Below, piece by piece: positions 24,428 through 33,376 of a stretch of 64,000 bases of DNA. The stretch's first letter is position 1, and the number at the start of each line of letters is the position of its first letter. Origin of the DNA: Parabacteroides gordonii MS-1 = DSM 23371 (GTDB lineage Bacteria; Bacteroidota; Bacteroidia; Bacteroidales; Tannerellaceae); assembly GCF_000969825.1 (NCBI RefSeq), contig NZ_KQ033920.1:1601075-1665074 (forward strand), read 5' to 3'. The notes below the pieces were generated by a model. That model saw only the letters and a program-made list of their open reading frames with translations, did not search any database and was not told where the DNA came from. The position numbers were made by a program, and so were the translations under genes.

Positions 24428-24655
24428 ATGGCAAAAATAAAAGGAGCGGTAGTTGTCAACCAAGAGCGCTGCAAAGGATGCAACTTATGTGTGGTTTCCT
24501 GTCCGAGCGATGTATTGGAATTACACCCGCGTGAAGTGAATAACAAAGGGTACCATTATGTGTACATGAAAAACCCTGATGCTTGCATCGGTTGCGCCAG
24601 TTGCGGATTAGTTTGTCCGGACGGTTGTTTAACCATCTACAAAGTAAAAATATAA
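24428..24655 (+). CDS. 2-oxoacid:ferredoxin oxidoreductase, ferredoxin (delta) subunit
   Basis: This 75-residue protein carries two [4Fe-4S] motifs, CKGCNLCVVSCP and CIGCASCGLVCP, and passes electrons from the oxidoreductase to free ferredoxin. It is the first gene of a compact operon with the alpha, beta and gamma subunits, the usual order in Bacteroidales for the Vor/Kor-type enzyme. Whether the substrate is branched-chain 2-oxoacids (Vor) or 2-oxoglutarate (Kor) cannot be settled from sequence by eye. Confidence 0.93.
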   Translation: MAKIKGAVVVNQERCKGCNLCVVSCPSDVLELHPREVNNKGYHYVYMKNPDACIGCASCGLVCPDGCLTIYKVKI

Positions 24656-24662
24656 AACAGAT

Positions 24663-25742
24663 ATGGCAGAAGAGATAAAATTAATGAAGGGGAATGAAGC
24701 CATTGCACATGCAGCTATCCGCTACGGTGCTGACGGATACTTCGGTTACCCCATCACTCCGCAGTCGGAGATCCTGGAAACCCTGATGGCTGAAATGCCC
24801 TGGGAAACTACCGGAATGGTAGTACTGCAAGCCGAAAGCGAGGTTGCGGCAATCAATATGGTATATGGCGGTGCCGGTACCGGCAAACGTGTAATGACTT
24901 CATCATCCAGCCCCGGTATCAGCTTGAAGCAGGAAGGTATTTCCTATATTGCAGGTGCCGAGTTGCCTTGCCTGATCGTTAACGTGATGCGTGGCGGCCC
25001 CGGTCTGGGAACAATCCAACCCAGCCAGGCAGACTACTTCCAGACTGTAAAAGGGGGTGGACACGGCGACTACCGCCTGATCACGCTCGCTCCTTCTTCC
25101 GTACAGGAAATGGCGGATTTCGTAGGACTGGGTTTCGACCTGGCCTTCAAATATAACAACCCGGCTATTATCCTGGCAGACGGTATCATCGGCCAGATGA
25201 TGGAAAAAGTGGTTATGCCTCCTTTCCGTCCCCGCAAGACAGAAGCCGAAATCATCGCCGAATGTCCGTGGGCAGCACAGGGTAAGCTGAAAAGCCGCAA
25301 GCCGAACGTGATCACTTCACTGGAGCTCGACCCGGCCAAGATGGAAGAGAACAACATCCGCTTCCAGGCTAAATATCGCAAAATTGAAGAAAACGAAGTA
25401 CGTTACGAAGAGTTCCATTGCGACGATGCGGAATACCTGCTGGTTGCTTTCGGTTCTTCCGCCCGTATTTGCCAGAAAGTGGTGGAGATCGCTCGTGCGG
25501 AAGGCATCAAACTCGGTTTGTTGCGTCCGATCACTTTATGGCCGTTCCCGACAAATGCTATTGCCGCTTATGCCGATAAGGTAAAGGGTATGCTTTCTGT
25601 CGAACTGAATGCAGGTCAGATGGTAGAAGATATCCGCCTGGCTGTAAACGGGAAAATAAAGGTTGAACACTTCGGCCGCCTGGGTGGTATCGTGTTTACT
25701 CCGGATGAAGTACTGAATGCGTTGAAAGAAAAGTTATTTTAA
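24663..25742 (+). CDS. vorB: 2-oxoacid:ferredoxin oxidoreductase, alpha subunit (VorB-like)
   Basis: This 359-residue subunit has the pyrimidine-binding and transketolase C-terminal domains of the enzyme that oxidatively decarboxylates 2-oxoacids to acyl-CoA with reduction of ferredoxin. Conserved parts include AIRYGADGYFGYPITPQSEI near the start, TSSSSPGISLKQEG and VNVMRGGPGLGTIQPSQADY. It begins 7 bp after the ferredoxin gene. The symbol follows the common annotation of this family in Bacteroidales; specificity is an inference. Confidence 0.88.
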   Translation: MAEEIKLMKGNEAIAHAAIRYGADGYFGYPITPQSEILETLMAEMPWETTGMVVLQAESEVAAINMVYGGAGTGKRVMTSSSSPGISLKQEGISYIAGAELPCLIVNVMRGGPGLGTIQPSQADYFQTVKGGGHGDYRLITLAPSSVQEMADFVGLGFDLAFKYNNPAIILADGIIGQMMEKVVMPPFRPRKTEAEIIAECPWAAQGKLKSRKPNVITSLELDPAKMEENNIRFQAKYRKIEENEVRYEEFHCDDAEYLLVAFGSSARICQKVVEIARAEGIKLGLLRPITLWPFPTNAIAAYADKVKGMLSVELNAGQMVEDIRLAVNGKIKVEHFGRLGGIVFTPDEVLNALKEKLF

Positions 25743-25747
25743 TTTGT

Positions 25748-25918
25748 ATGATACGCGGAAGTAAAACTGATAGTATATTAACAGCCCTGTTCATGGTATT
25801 GGCGGCAGCAGCGATCATCTGCTACTTCGCCGTCGACGACCGCCATGTATTCTTATATTGCGGCGGCGCAGCCATCTGCTTCAGACTGGTTCAATATCTA
25901 CTGAGATTTATTAGATAA
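25748..25918 (+). CDS. Small two-helix membrane protein in the oxidoreductase operon
   Basis: A 56-codon frame (ATG at 25748, TAA at 25916) fills the gap between the alpha and beta subunit genes. It encodes a basic start (MIRGSKTDS), a hydrophobic segment (LTALFMVLAAAAIICYFAV), a DDRH turn, and a second hydrophobic segment with a basic end. The fit of the frame to the gap, 5 bp after one gene and 13 bp before the next, supports a real gene. Function is unknown; it might tether the enzyme to the membrane. Confidence 0.7.
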   Translation: MIRGSKTDSILTALFMVLAAAAIICYFAVDDRHVFLYCGGAAICFRLVQYLLRFIR

Positions 25919-25931
25919 TTTAGCAACAATT

Positions 25932-26696
25932 ATGGAACTCAACGAAATAATTAAACCGGAGAATCTGGTCTACACAAAGCCGGAATTGATGAACGATAAT
26001 CCCATGCACTACTGCCCCGGTTGCAGCCACGGTGTCATACATAAGCTGATCGCCGAAGTGATCGCCGATATGGGAATGGAAGAAAAAACAATCGGTATCT
26101 CCCCGGTAGGATGTGCCGTATTCGCTTATAACTATCTGGATATCGACTGGATAGAAGCAGCTCACGGACGTGCTCCTGCCATCGCATCGGCTATCAAACG
26201 CCTGAATCCGGAAAAGATGATCTTCACCTATCAGGGTGACGGTGACCTGGCCGCTATCGGTACAGCCGAAACGATCCATGCTGCCAACCGTGGCGAAAAC
26301 ATCGTGATCGTATTCGTGAACAATGCTATCTATGGTATGACAGGCGGCCAGATGGCTCCTACTACATTGGAAGGCATGCCTACCGCCACTTGTCCGTACG
26401 GCCGTAATATCGCCCTGAACGGTTATCCGCTGAAGATCGGCGATCTGCTGGCTCAACTGGAAGGAACCTGCCTGGTTACCCGCCAGAGCGTACAGACTGC
26501 CGCTGCCGTTCGTAAGGCGAAGAAAATGCTTCGCAAAGCCTTCGAAAACTCTATGGCCGGTAAAGGTACTTCGGTTGTCGAATTCGTTTCCACCTGTTCA
26601 TCCGGCTGGAAGATGACGCCCGAAAAGTCGAATACCTGGATGGAAGAAAACATGTTCCCCTTCTACCCGCTGGGCGACCTTAAGAATAAAGAATAA
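25932..26696 (+). CDS. 2-oxoacid:ferredoxin oxidoreductase, thiamine diphosphate-binding beta subunit
   Basis: This 254-residue subunit binds thiamine diphosphate: HYCPGCSHG near residue 30 is the family start, and the GDGD-containing stretch TYQGDGDLAAIGTAE with the following NNAIYGMTGGQ forms the diphosphate and Mg2+ site. It works with the alpha, gamma and ferredoxin subunits encoded next to it. Length is normal. Confidence 0.93.
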   Translation: MELNEIIKPENLVYTKPELMNDNPMHYCPGCSHGVIHKLIAEVIADMGMEEKTIGISPVGCAVFAYNYLDIDWIEAAHGRAPAIASAIKRLNPEKMIFTYQGDGDLAAIGTAETIHAANRGENIVIVFVNNAIYGMTGGQMAPTTLEGMPTATCPYGRNIALNGYPLKIGDLLAQLEGTCLVTRQSVQTAAAVRKAKKMLRKAFENSMAGKGTSVVEFVSTCSSGWKMTPEKSNTWMEENMFPFYPLGDLKNKE

Positions 26697-26712
26697 GTAA
26701 TACAAGAACGAC

Positions 26713-27255
26713 ATGAAACAAGAAATTATTATAGCAGGCTTTGGCGGACAAGGCGTTCTGTCGATGGGTAAGATACTTGCTTATTCCGGACTGATGGAAG
26801 GTAAGGAAGTCAGCTGGATGCCTTCATACGGCCCCGAACAACGGGGCGGTACAGCCAACGTAACCGTTATCCTGAGCGACGACCCGATCAGCTCTCCGAT
26901 CCTGAATGAATACGATATAGCCATCATTCTGAACCAACCTTCGATGGATAAGTTCGAAAGCAAGGTGAAACCGGGCGGTATCCTGATCTACGACGGATAT
27001 GGAATACATACACCGGTTAAGCGTACCGACATTGGCGTTTACCGTGTGGATGCAATGGATGCTGCTACCGAAATGAAGAATGAGAAAGCATTCAACATGC
27101 TTATCCTGGGCGGTTTATTAAAAATTGTTCCGATGGTAAAACTTGAAAATGTACTGTTGGGGTTAAAGAAGTCTTTGCCCGAACGCCATCACAAGCTGAT
27201 CCCGATGAACGAAGCTGCCATAAAGAAAGGTATGGAGATCATACAGAAAATGTAA
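26713..27255 (+). CDS. 2-oxoacid:ferredoxin oxidoreductase, gamma subunit
   Basis: This 180-residue subunit has the family's opening glycine motif, IIIAGFGGQGVLSMGKILAY, and WMPSYGPEQRGGTANVTV, and completes the four-subunit enzyme. It is the last gene of the operon, followed after 22 bp by a strong terminator. Confidence 0.93.
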   Translation: MKQEIIIAGFGGQGVLSMGKILAYSGLMEGKEVSWMPSYGPEQRGGTANVTVILSDDPISSPILNEYDIAIILNQPSMDKFESKVKPGGILIYDGYGIHTPVKRTDIGVYRVDAMDAATEMKNEKAFNMLILGGLLKIVPMVKLENVLLGLKKSLPERHHKLIPMNEAAIKKGMEIIQKM

Positions 27256-27277
27256 TCTTGCAAAAAGAATATAAAGA

Positions 27278-27312
27278 GGGGCGTTTCTTTCGCAGGAACG
27301 CCCTTTTGTTTT
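27278..27312 (+). terminator. Intrinsic terminator of the oxidoreductase operon
   Basis: A 7-bp GC-rich stem (GGGCGTT at 27279-27285 with AACGCCC at 27297-27303) is followed by TTTTGTTTT. Its T-run runs directly into the promoter of the next gene. Confidence 0.85.
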
Positions 27313-27319
27313 ATCTTTG
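27312..27319 (+). promoter_or_regulatory. Bacteroidota -7 element for the porin gene
   Basis: TATCTTTG lies 7 bp before the porin ATG at 27326, which would give a very short leader or leaderless message. It overlaps the T-run of the preceding terminator. Confidence 0.5.
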
Positions 27320-27325
27320 CAACCC

Positions 27326-29461
27326 ATGAAGCATTGCTTATACATATTATTGTTGCTGATAGTATCTGCCACAACCGTTCTGGCTCAACGAGGAGCCGGC
27401 AAGGCAGATCAACGGGGAGGAAGAGGACAACGCGGTGGCTTCTCTCTGTCAAATCTTTCTTCATCACAGAAAGAGATACCGGACAGTTTACTGGTTGCAG
27501 ACAGCACCACGCTGAATTCCAAGCGTCTCGTCGCTTACCGTCTTACGCCGCTCCTGGGTGAACCCTACGTGGCTCCACTGGATACCAATAAGCTGAACTT
27601 CGGTAATACAACGCTGGTCGAAAGTAAATCGTTAGCCGTAGGATACCTGGCCAATCTGGGATCTCCTGCACAGACAAAGATCTTTTCCGAACGGAAAGAG
27701 GCCCGCGACTTCATCTTCGCCGATGCATACGATTACTACATCACGACACCGGAGAATGCCTATTTCTACAACACAAAAATCCCTTATACCAATATTATGT
27801 ACACCACCGCCGGCGGTAGTACCAACAAGGAAGAACAGCTGAAAGGTACGATGACCATGAACTTCGGCAAGAAGATCAACGTGGGTGGCGACCTTGACTA
27901 CATATACGGACGGGGACATTATAAAGATAACGGGGATAAACTGTTAAGCTACCGTCTCTTCGGTAGTTACCAGACCGACCGTTACGAAATGCATGCTTAC
28001 CTGAGCAACTTCAACTTCGTGAATTATGAGAACGGCGGTATGGCGAACGACTCGACGATCAACCATCCGGACGAATATTTCCCGGAAGGACGTCCTTCCG
28101 ATACCAAATCGTACGATGTCCGTTATCAGGCAAGCGCCTGGAACCGTGTGCGCGGCAAACGATATTTCCTTACTCAACGCTATAATCTCGGATTTACCCG
28201 CGAACTGGAAGAAGCCGACGAAGAAGGAAACGTGCAGGAAGTATTCGTACCCGTATCCAGTATCATTCATACAATCGATTACGAAGACAACCGCCGTCGT
28301 TTCATTTCCCATAGTTCACTGCTCGACTCCGCTTATGTAGTCAAGGACGGTAACCAAAGTTTCCCCCGCATCTACGGACTGGGAGCGACACTGAACGACC
28401 TGACCTCTTCATGGAATTTAAAAAACACGATCGGGCTTTCTCTCCGGGAAGGATTTCAGGACTGGGCAAAATTCGGACTGACTGCCTTCCTTACTTTAGA
28501 AAAGCGCCGGTTCAAACTGGAGCCCAAGATAGAAGGATTACGTTATGGAGAATATGGCAGAGGCCCCCATTTCACGGTCGATAATTTCGACCTTAGCAGC
28601 CTGCCGAAAGACAAGATATACGACGAGTTTTCCACCTATATCGGAGCGGAACTGTCTAAACGCATGGGAAGCATCCTGACCTATAATGCCCGTGGCGAGC
28701 TCTGCCTTATTGGTAGCGATGTCGGAGAATTCCGCGCTACCGGTAATCTACAAACCCGTTTCAAGCTATTCAAGAAAGATGCAACGATCAGGGCGAACGC
28801 TTATATCAAAAACGTAACACCTGCCTTTTATATACGTCATAACCACTCCCGTTACTTCTGGTGGGACAATGACGATTTTAAAAAGATACAACAGATATAT
28901 GCGGGTGGAGAAATCGACCTCGAATCGACCGGAACGAACTTGTCGGCCGGAGTGGAAAGCATTCAGAATTATATCTTCTTCAATAAAACGGGAATGCCCG
29001 AACAACACGGAAGTAATCTGCAGGTGGTAAGTGCCCGCCTTAAACAGAACTTCCGTTATCGCGCTTTCGGTTGGGAAAACGAGGTGTGCTGGCAGATGAG
29101 TAGCGATAACGAGGTGCTGCCTCTTCCTAAGTTCAGTGCTTACTCCAATATGTATCTGGCTGCCAAAGTAGCAAAAGTATTGACCGTACAGATCGGAGCC
29201 AACGTATATTACAATACAGCGTATTATGCTCCTTACTACGAACCGGCTACCCAGCAATTCCAGGTTCAGGACGAAGTGAAAGTAGGTAATTATCCCCTGA
29301 TCAATGCCTACGTGAATTTCCACCTGAAACAGGCTCGCTTCTTCATTATGGCTTACAACTTGAGTAGTAAATTTGTTGAGCCGAACTATTTCTCGCTGTC
29401 ACATTACCCGCTGAACCCGATGGTGTTGAAGATGGGTATTGCCGTTACATTCAATAATTAA
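27326..29461 (+). CDS. Putative outer-membrane porin (Porin_10 type)
   Basis: This protein of 711 residues has a signal peptide (MKHCLYILLLLIVSATTVLA), a short Gly/Arg-rich stretch (RGAGKADQRGGRGQRGG), and a long region of alternating polar and hydrophobic strands rich in Tyr and Phe, ending in a strand with aromatic residues (MVLKMGIAVTFNN), as outer-membrane barrels do. It matches the Bacteroidota 'putative porin' family by recall of its sequence style. The start at 27326 replaces an upstream TTG that overlaps the promoter. Substrate is unknown. It precedes the binding-protein gene by 6 bp. Confidence 0.85.
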   Translation: MKHCLYILLLLIVSATTVLAQRGAGKADQRGGRGQRGGFSLSNLSSSQKEIPDSLLVADSTTLNSKRLVAYRLTPLLGEPYVAPLDTNKLNFGNTTLVESKSLAVGYLANLGSPAQTKIFSERKEARDFIFADAYDYYITTPENAYFYNTKIPYTNIMYTTAGGSTNKEEQLKGTMTMNFGKKINVGGDLDYIYGRGHYKDNGDKLLSYRLFGSYQTDRYEMHAYLSNFNFVNYENGGMANDSTINHPDEYFPEGRPSDTKSYDVRYQASAWNRVRGKRYFLTQRYNLGFTRELEEADEEGNVQEVFVPVSSIIHTIDYEDNRRRFISHSSLLDSAYVVKDGNQSFPRIYGLGATLNDLTSSWNLKNTIGLSLREGFQDWAKFGLTAFLTLEKRRFKLEPKIEGLRYGEYGRGPHFTVDNFDLSSLPKDKIYDEFSTYIGAELSKRMGSILTYNARGELCLIGSDVGEFRATGNLQTRFKLFKKDATIRANAYIKNVTPAFYIRHNHSRYFWWDNDDFKKIQQIYAGGEIDLESTGTNLSAGVESIQNYIFFNKTGMPEQHGSNLQVVSARLKQNFRYRAFGWENEVCWQMSSDNEVLPLPKFSAYSNMYLAAKVAKVLTVQIGANVYYNTAYYAPYYEPATQQFQVQDEVKVGNYPLINAYVNFHLKQARFFIMAYNLSSKFVEPNYFSLSHYPLNPMVLKMGIAVTFNN

Positions 29462-29467
29462 TACAGT

Positions 29468-30295
29468 ATGAAATCGCGGAAGTTACTGGTGGTCTATATG
29501 ATCTTGCTGGCAGTCGTCCTGGTTGCCATGTTTCAGTTGTTTCAGTTCAACAAAGAAAAACCGGTTCTTCCCAGAGACTATCCTGAAATAAAGAAAGAGG
29601 GCATCCTGCGCATCGTGACGGAATACAACCAGTCAGGATATTATGTGGCCGGAGATACGATCGAAGGTTTCCAGTACGAACTGAGCCAGGCTATTGCCAA
29701 ACTGTCCGGGCTGGAAGTGCAGACCCATCTGGAAATGAGCCTTGCCGAAAGTTTCCGGGAGTTGTCCGACAATACATGCGATGTGATTGCACGCAACATT
29801 CCTATCACCAGCGATATAAAAGAGAACTATTTGTTTACCGAACCGATCGTTCTCAACAAACAGGTACTGGTACAACGCACGGAAGAAGCGAATAATGGTA
29901 TCCAACCGATCCGTAACCAGTTGGATCTGGCACAAAAGACCTTATATATACCCAAAGACTCACCGGCCAGACTGCGTCTGCAAAACCTGGCACATGAGAT
30001 AGGCGACACGATTTATGTCGAGGAAGATGAGCTTTATTCCAGCGAACAACTGGCTATTATGGTTGCCAAGGGAGATATCGACTACGCCGTATGCGACCTG
30101 CAGATAGCCAAGATATCCAAAGAGAATCTGCCCGAAATAGATATCGATACCGATATCAGTTTCACGCAACTTCAGTCATGGGCAGTCCGTAAAGACTCCC
30201 CTATCCTGCTGGACAGCCTGAACAGCTGGCTTTCACAAATAAAGGAAAGCGGCTTGTATAAGCAAATATACAAGCGCTATTATGGGAATAAGTAA
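29468..30295 (+). CDS. Membrane-anchored periplasmic solute-binding-like protein
   Basis: This 275-residue protein has one N-terminal hydrophobic anchor (about residues 7-24) and a type II binding-protein fold of the SBP_bac_3 group: GILRIVTEYNQSGYYV, then GFQYELSQAIAKLSGLEV, and VAKGDIDYAVCDL. It resembles the binding domain of the lytic transglycosylase MltF but lacks the catalytic domain. It lies 6 bp after the porin gene and converges on the kinase gene with 4 bp between stops. No ABC permease is adjacent, so a sensing role or a role with the porin is possible. Confidence 0.82.
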   Translation: MKSRKLLVVYMILLAVVLVAMFQLFQFNKEKPVLPRDYPEIKKEGILRIVTEYNQSGYYVAGDTIEGFQYELSQAIAKLSGLEVQTHLEMSLAESFRELSDNTCDVIARNIPITSDIKENYLFTEPIVLNKQVLVQRTEEANNGIQPIRNQLDLAQKTLYIPKDSPARLRLQNLAHEIGDTIYVEEDELYSSEQLAIMVAKGDIDYAVCDLQIAKISKENLPEIDIDTDISFTQLQSWAVRKDSPILLDSLNSWLSQIKESGLYKQIYKRYYGNK

Positions 30296-30299
30296 TTAC

Positions 30300-31865
30300 T
30301 CAATCGTGTGAGGGCAGAATAAACGAGAAGGTGGAACCTTCGCCCAACTTAGACTCCACATGGATCGAACCGCCCATTTTAGTAACCAGTCCGTTACAGA
30401 TGGCAAGACCGAGTCCGATACCTTCCACGTAGTCATTGATCTTTACGAAGCGGTTAAACAAGCTCTGCAATTTATCTTCCGCAATCCCCATACCGGTATC
30501 TTTCACATAAAATTTCAGGCGGCCGTCTTCCAGCGCTTTATATCCCATCGTGATACTTCCCTCTTTCGTATTCTTGATCGCATTGTTAATCAGGTTATTG
30601 ATAAGCTGCAACAAACGGATCTGGTCTGTGCCGAACGTACATTTGTCCAGCCCTTTTTCCAGTTTTAATACCACACCTTTCGGCATACGGGGTTTTACGG
30701 AAGCATAAGTTATATCCATCATTTCATTCAGATCGACCGGGACGTAACTGATCTTTATAGCATCCGCTTCGATCTTCGACAGATCGAGAATATCGTTGAT
30801 CAACTGCATAAGCAAGAGGTTGTTCGCCTTGATGATCTCATAATACGACATCCGTTCTTCATCTGTATCCGCAAACGCCATCATTTCTGAAAAACCGGTA
30901 ATAGCATTCAGCGGGGTACGGATCTCGTGGCTCATGTCCGCCAGGTACTTCGATTTCATTTTATCGGCTACCTCCGCCTTCGCACGGGCTTCTTCCAGAG
31001 AGAGTGCCTGCCCTTTACGATCCTGTATATTGATCGAACAACCCAGGATAACCGAAGGACGTCCCTTTTCGTCACGTTCATACACATATGCAGACGCTTC
31101 ACGCCAGTGATAATCTGTATTTCCGTTATATTTTACCCGGACTTCAAACTTTACTTCCGACATTTTACCGGAACACATCTTACGCAAAAGATCCCAATAG
31201 TTCTCCTGATCTTCGGGATGCACATTACTTATATACTCCGGCCAGGATATCGCTTCCTGTATATCACGATGGCCTTCATTACCATTCAAGAGTATTCTTG
31301 TATCCGCGTATTCATCCGTACTGTCCGGATTAACGAATATGGAGCAAGTATGTATATCGCTCGACTGCAAGGCCAGTTTTGTCAGGGTCTGCGCTCTTTT
31401 AAACGCATTTTCTATTGCGTTCTTTGCAGTTATATCACGCCAGAAAGCAAGCAAAAGGGTTTTCCCATTGCTCAAGGATATCGGGAATTTTGTGACTTCG
31501 ATATCTTTGATTTCACCTGCCGGAGTCTGCACCTTTCCGTGAAACTCTACCGTCTTTCCGGTATCGATCACTTCGCGGTCGATCTCACAACGTATCTCGG
31601 CAGACAACAAAGTATCGTAATTCACATCGGAATCATCATGTCCTTCTATCAGGGAAGCATTAATTCCCGTAATATCTTCCATGAACTTATTCCAATAAAG
31701 ATAATTGAAATTATTACTTGCATCCTTTACAAATACCCCTAAAGGTAAATGATCCAGAATAGTATTCAATAGTTCGCGAATACTACCCTGTTCCTTTAAA
31801 GTTAACTCTGACGGAAGATCGTCAAGACCATCATTAATCCCCATATCACTTGCTCTTTTTATCAA
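30300..31865 (-). CDS. PAS-domain sensor histidine kinase
   Basis: This protein of up to 521 residues has two PAS domains (about 35-145 and 165-285; HPEDQENYWDLL and the PAC-like YHWREASAYVYERDEKGRP), a HisKA segment with the histidine at about residue 313 (DMSHEIRTPLNAI), and a HATPase domain (NNLINNAIKNT, GIGLGLAICNGL). There are no membrane segments and no attached receiver, so it is a soluble kinase; its partner is not nearby. A TATCTTTA -7-like element at 31875-31882 would place the transcript start almost at the ATG at 31865, so the in-frame ATG at 31844 may be the real start. Confidence 0.9.
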   Translation of the reverse strand: MIKRASDMGINDGLDDLPSELTLKEQGSIRELLNTILDHLPLGVFVKDASNNFNYLYWNKFMEDITGINASLIEGHDDSDVNYDTLLSAEIRCEIDREVIDTGKTVEFHGKVQTPAGEIKDIEVTKFPISLSNGKTLLLAFWRDITAKNAIENAFKRAQTLTKLALQSSDIHTCSIFVNPDSTDEYADTRILLNGNEGHRDIQEAISWPEYISNVHPEDQENYWDLLRKMCSGKMSEVKFEVRVKYNGNTDYHWREASAYVYERDEKGRPSVILGCSINIQDRKGQALSLEEARAKAEVADKMKSKYLADMSHEIRTPLNAITGFSEMMAFADTDEERMSYYEIIKANNLLLMQLINDILDLSKIEADAIKISYVPVDLNEMMDITYASVKPRMPKGVVLKLEKGLDKCTFGTDQIRLLQLINNLINNAIKNTKEGSITMGYKALEDGRLKFYVKDTGMGIAEDKLQSLFNRFVKINDYVEGIGLGLAICNGLVTKMGGSIHVESKLGEGSTFSFILPSHD

Positions 31866-32026
31866 AATCGGGCATAAAGATATTTATTTTTATTATACTT
31901 AACCAGAAAGCAGACGATAAATCAACGCCTGCAATAAAAAAAAGCGTATTTATAACAAGAGTACTACCTTCTGTTATAGAAATTGACAAATAATATTTAC
32001 CTTTACGGTGAATTTAATGATAGAAG

Positions 32027-33322
32027 ATGAGATTTGACGAATTGGATTTAGAGGAGGCTGTATTGGATGGCCTCGATGCTATGAATTTTCAGGAAACTAC
32101 TCCTGTACAGGAATTAACGATTCCGGTTATTTTAGAAGGGAAAGATATCATTGCTTGTGCGCAGACCGGTACGGGGAAAACCGCTGCTTACGTATTGCCG
32201 TTGATTAACGAGTTAAGCAAAGGTAATCATCCTGACAATGCCATTAATGCGATCATTATGGCTCCTACCCGCGAATTAGCCCAACAGATCGACCAGCAGA
32301 TCGAAGGATTTACCTATTTCGTGCCGGTATCGGCCGTTGCCGTATATGGCGGAACCGACGGTATTGCGTGGGAACAACAGAAACGAGGTATGGAAATGGG
32401 GGCCGACATCGTGATCGCCACCCCTGGACGTTTGTTATCGCATATCAAACTGGGTTCGGTCGATCTTTCGAAAGTATCTTTCTTTGTTCTCGATGAAGCC
32501 GACCGTATGCTGGACATGGGATTTTACGACGACATTATGCAGGTGTATAAGCAACTGCCTGATTACTGTCAGACAATCATGTTCTCCGCTACCATGCCCC
32601 CCAAAATACGGACATTAGCAAAAACCATCCTCAAAGATCCCGAAGAAGTCAAAATCGCCATCTCCCGTCCCCCCGAGTCGATCATGCAGACTGCTTATAT
32701 ATGCTACGACCCGCAAAAGATCAAGATACTGGAAGACCTGTTCCAGCAAAGCCGTCCGCAACGTGTCATTATATTCTCATCCTCCAAGATGAAGGTGAAG
32801 GAACTTGCCTCTACCCTGAAACGGATGAAGTTCAACGTAGCCGCCATGCATTCCGACCTGGAGCAGACGCAGCGCGAGGAAGTAATGAAGGAATTCAAAA
32901 ACGGACGCATCGATATACTGGTAGCAACGGATGTCGTATCACGCGGCATCGACATCAACGACATCAAACTGGTTGTCAACTTCGACATACCTCACGACCC
33001 GGAAGATTATGTACACCGTATCGGCCGTACCGCCCGCGGAACCGGAGGCGAAGGATTGGCTATCACCTTTATCAGCCTGGAAGAACAAGCCCAGTTCAAA
33101 CGCATCGAGAATTTTCTGGAAAAGGAAGTATATAAGATACCCATCGACCCGAAGTTCGGGGAAGCTCCACTATACGAACCTGAAAAGTACGGCAATATGC
33201 GTCGCGGACGCGGACGTCCACGTAAAGAGGGAAACACAGGAGGTAAGAAATCCGGATACCAACGCTCCGGAAGGAACTCCAATAATGGTAACCGCCGCGG
33301 AAGACCCAGAAAAGAATCTTAA
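32027..33322 (+). CDS. DEAD-box RNA helicase with AT-hook-like tail
   Basis: This 431-residue helicase has all core motifs: Q motif (TTPVQELTIPVI), Walker A AQTGTGKT, PTRELAQQ, TPGR, DEAD in VLDEADRMLD, SAT, and HRIGRTARG. It unwinds RNA, likely in ribosome assembly or cold adaptation, as in the RhlE-like group. The C-terminal 45 residues are basic and of low complexity and hold two RGRPRK motifs (MRRGRGRPRKEG and RRGRPRKES), a DNA-binding AT-hook signature that is unusual in this family. A terminator follows directly. Confidence 0.93.
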   Translation: MRFDELDLEEAVLDGLDAMNFQETTPVQELTIPVILEGKDIIACAQTGTGKTAAYVLPLINELSKGNHPDNAINAIIMAPTRELAQQIDQQIEGFTYFVPVSAVAVYGGTDGIAWEQQKRGMEMGADIVIATPGRLLSHIKLGSVDLSKVSFFVLDEADRMLDMGFYDDIMQVYKQLPDYCQTIMFSATMPPKIRTLAKTILKDPEEVKIAISRPPESIMQTAYICYDPQKIKILEDLFQQSRPQRVIIFSSSKMKVKELASTLKRMKFNVAAMHSDLEQTQREEVMKEFKNGRIDILVATDVVSRGIDINDIKLVVNFDIPHDPEDYVHRIGRTARGTGGEGLAITFISLEEQAQFKRIENFLEKEVYKIPIDPKFGEAPLYEPEKYGNMRRGRGRPRKEGNTGGKKSGYQRSGRNSNNGNRRGRPRKES

Positions 33323-33332
33323 TCGCATAAAG

Positions 33333-33370
33333 AAGGGATGTTCGTTTCAACGACATCCCTTTCCTTTTTA
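33333..33370 (+). terminator. Intrinsic terminator of the DEAD-box helicase gene
   Basis: A 9-bp stem (AAGGGATGT at 33333-33341 with ACATCCCTT at 33353-33361) is followed by TCCTTTTTA. It lies between two convergent genes. Confidence 0.85.
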
Positions 33371-33376
33371 TGCTAA

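Noticed and set aside
27317-27325. An upstream TTG start for the porin gene
   Set aside because: It overlaps the -7 promoter element; the ATG at 27326 gives a good signal peptide.
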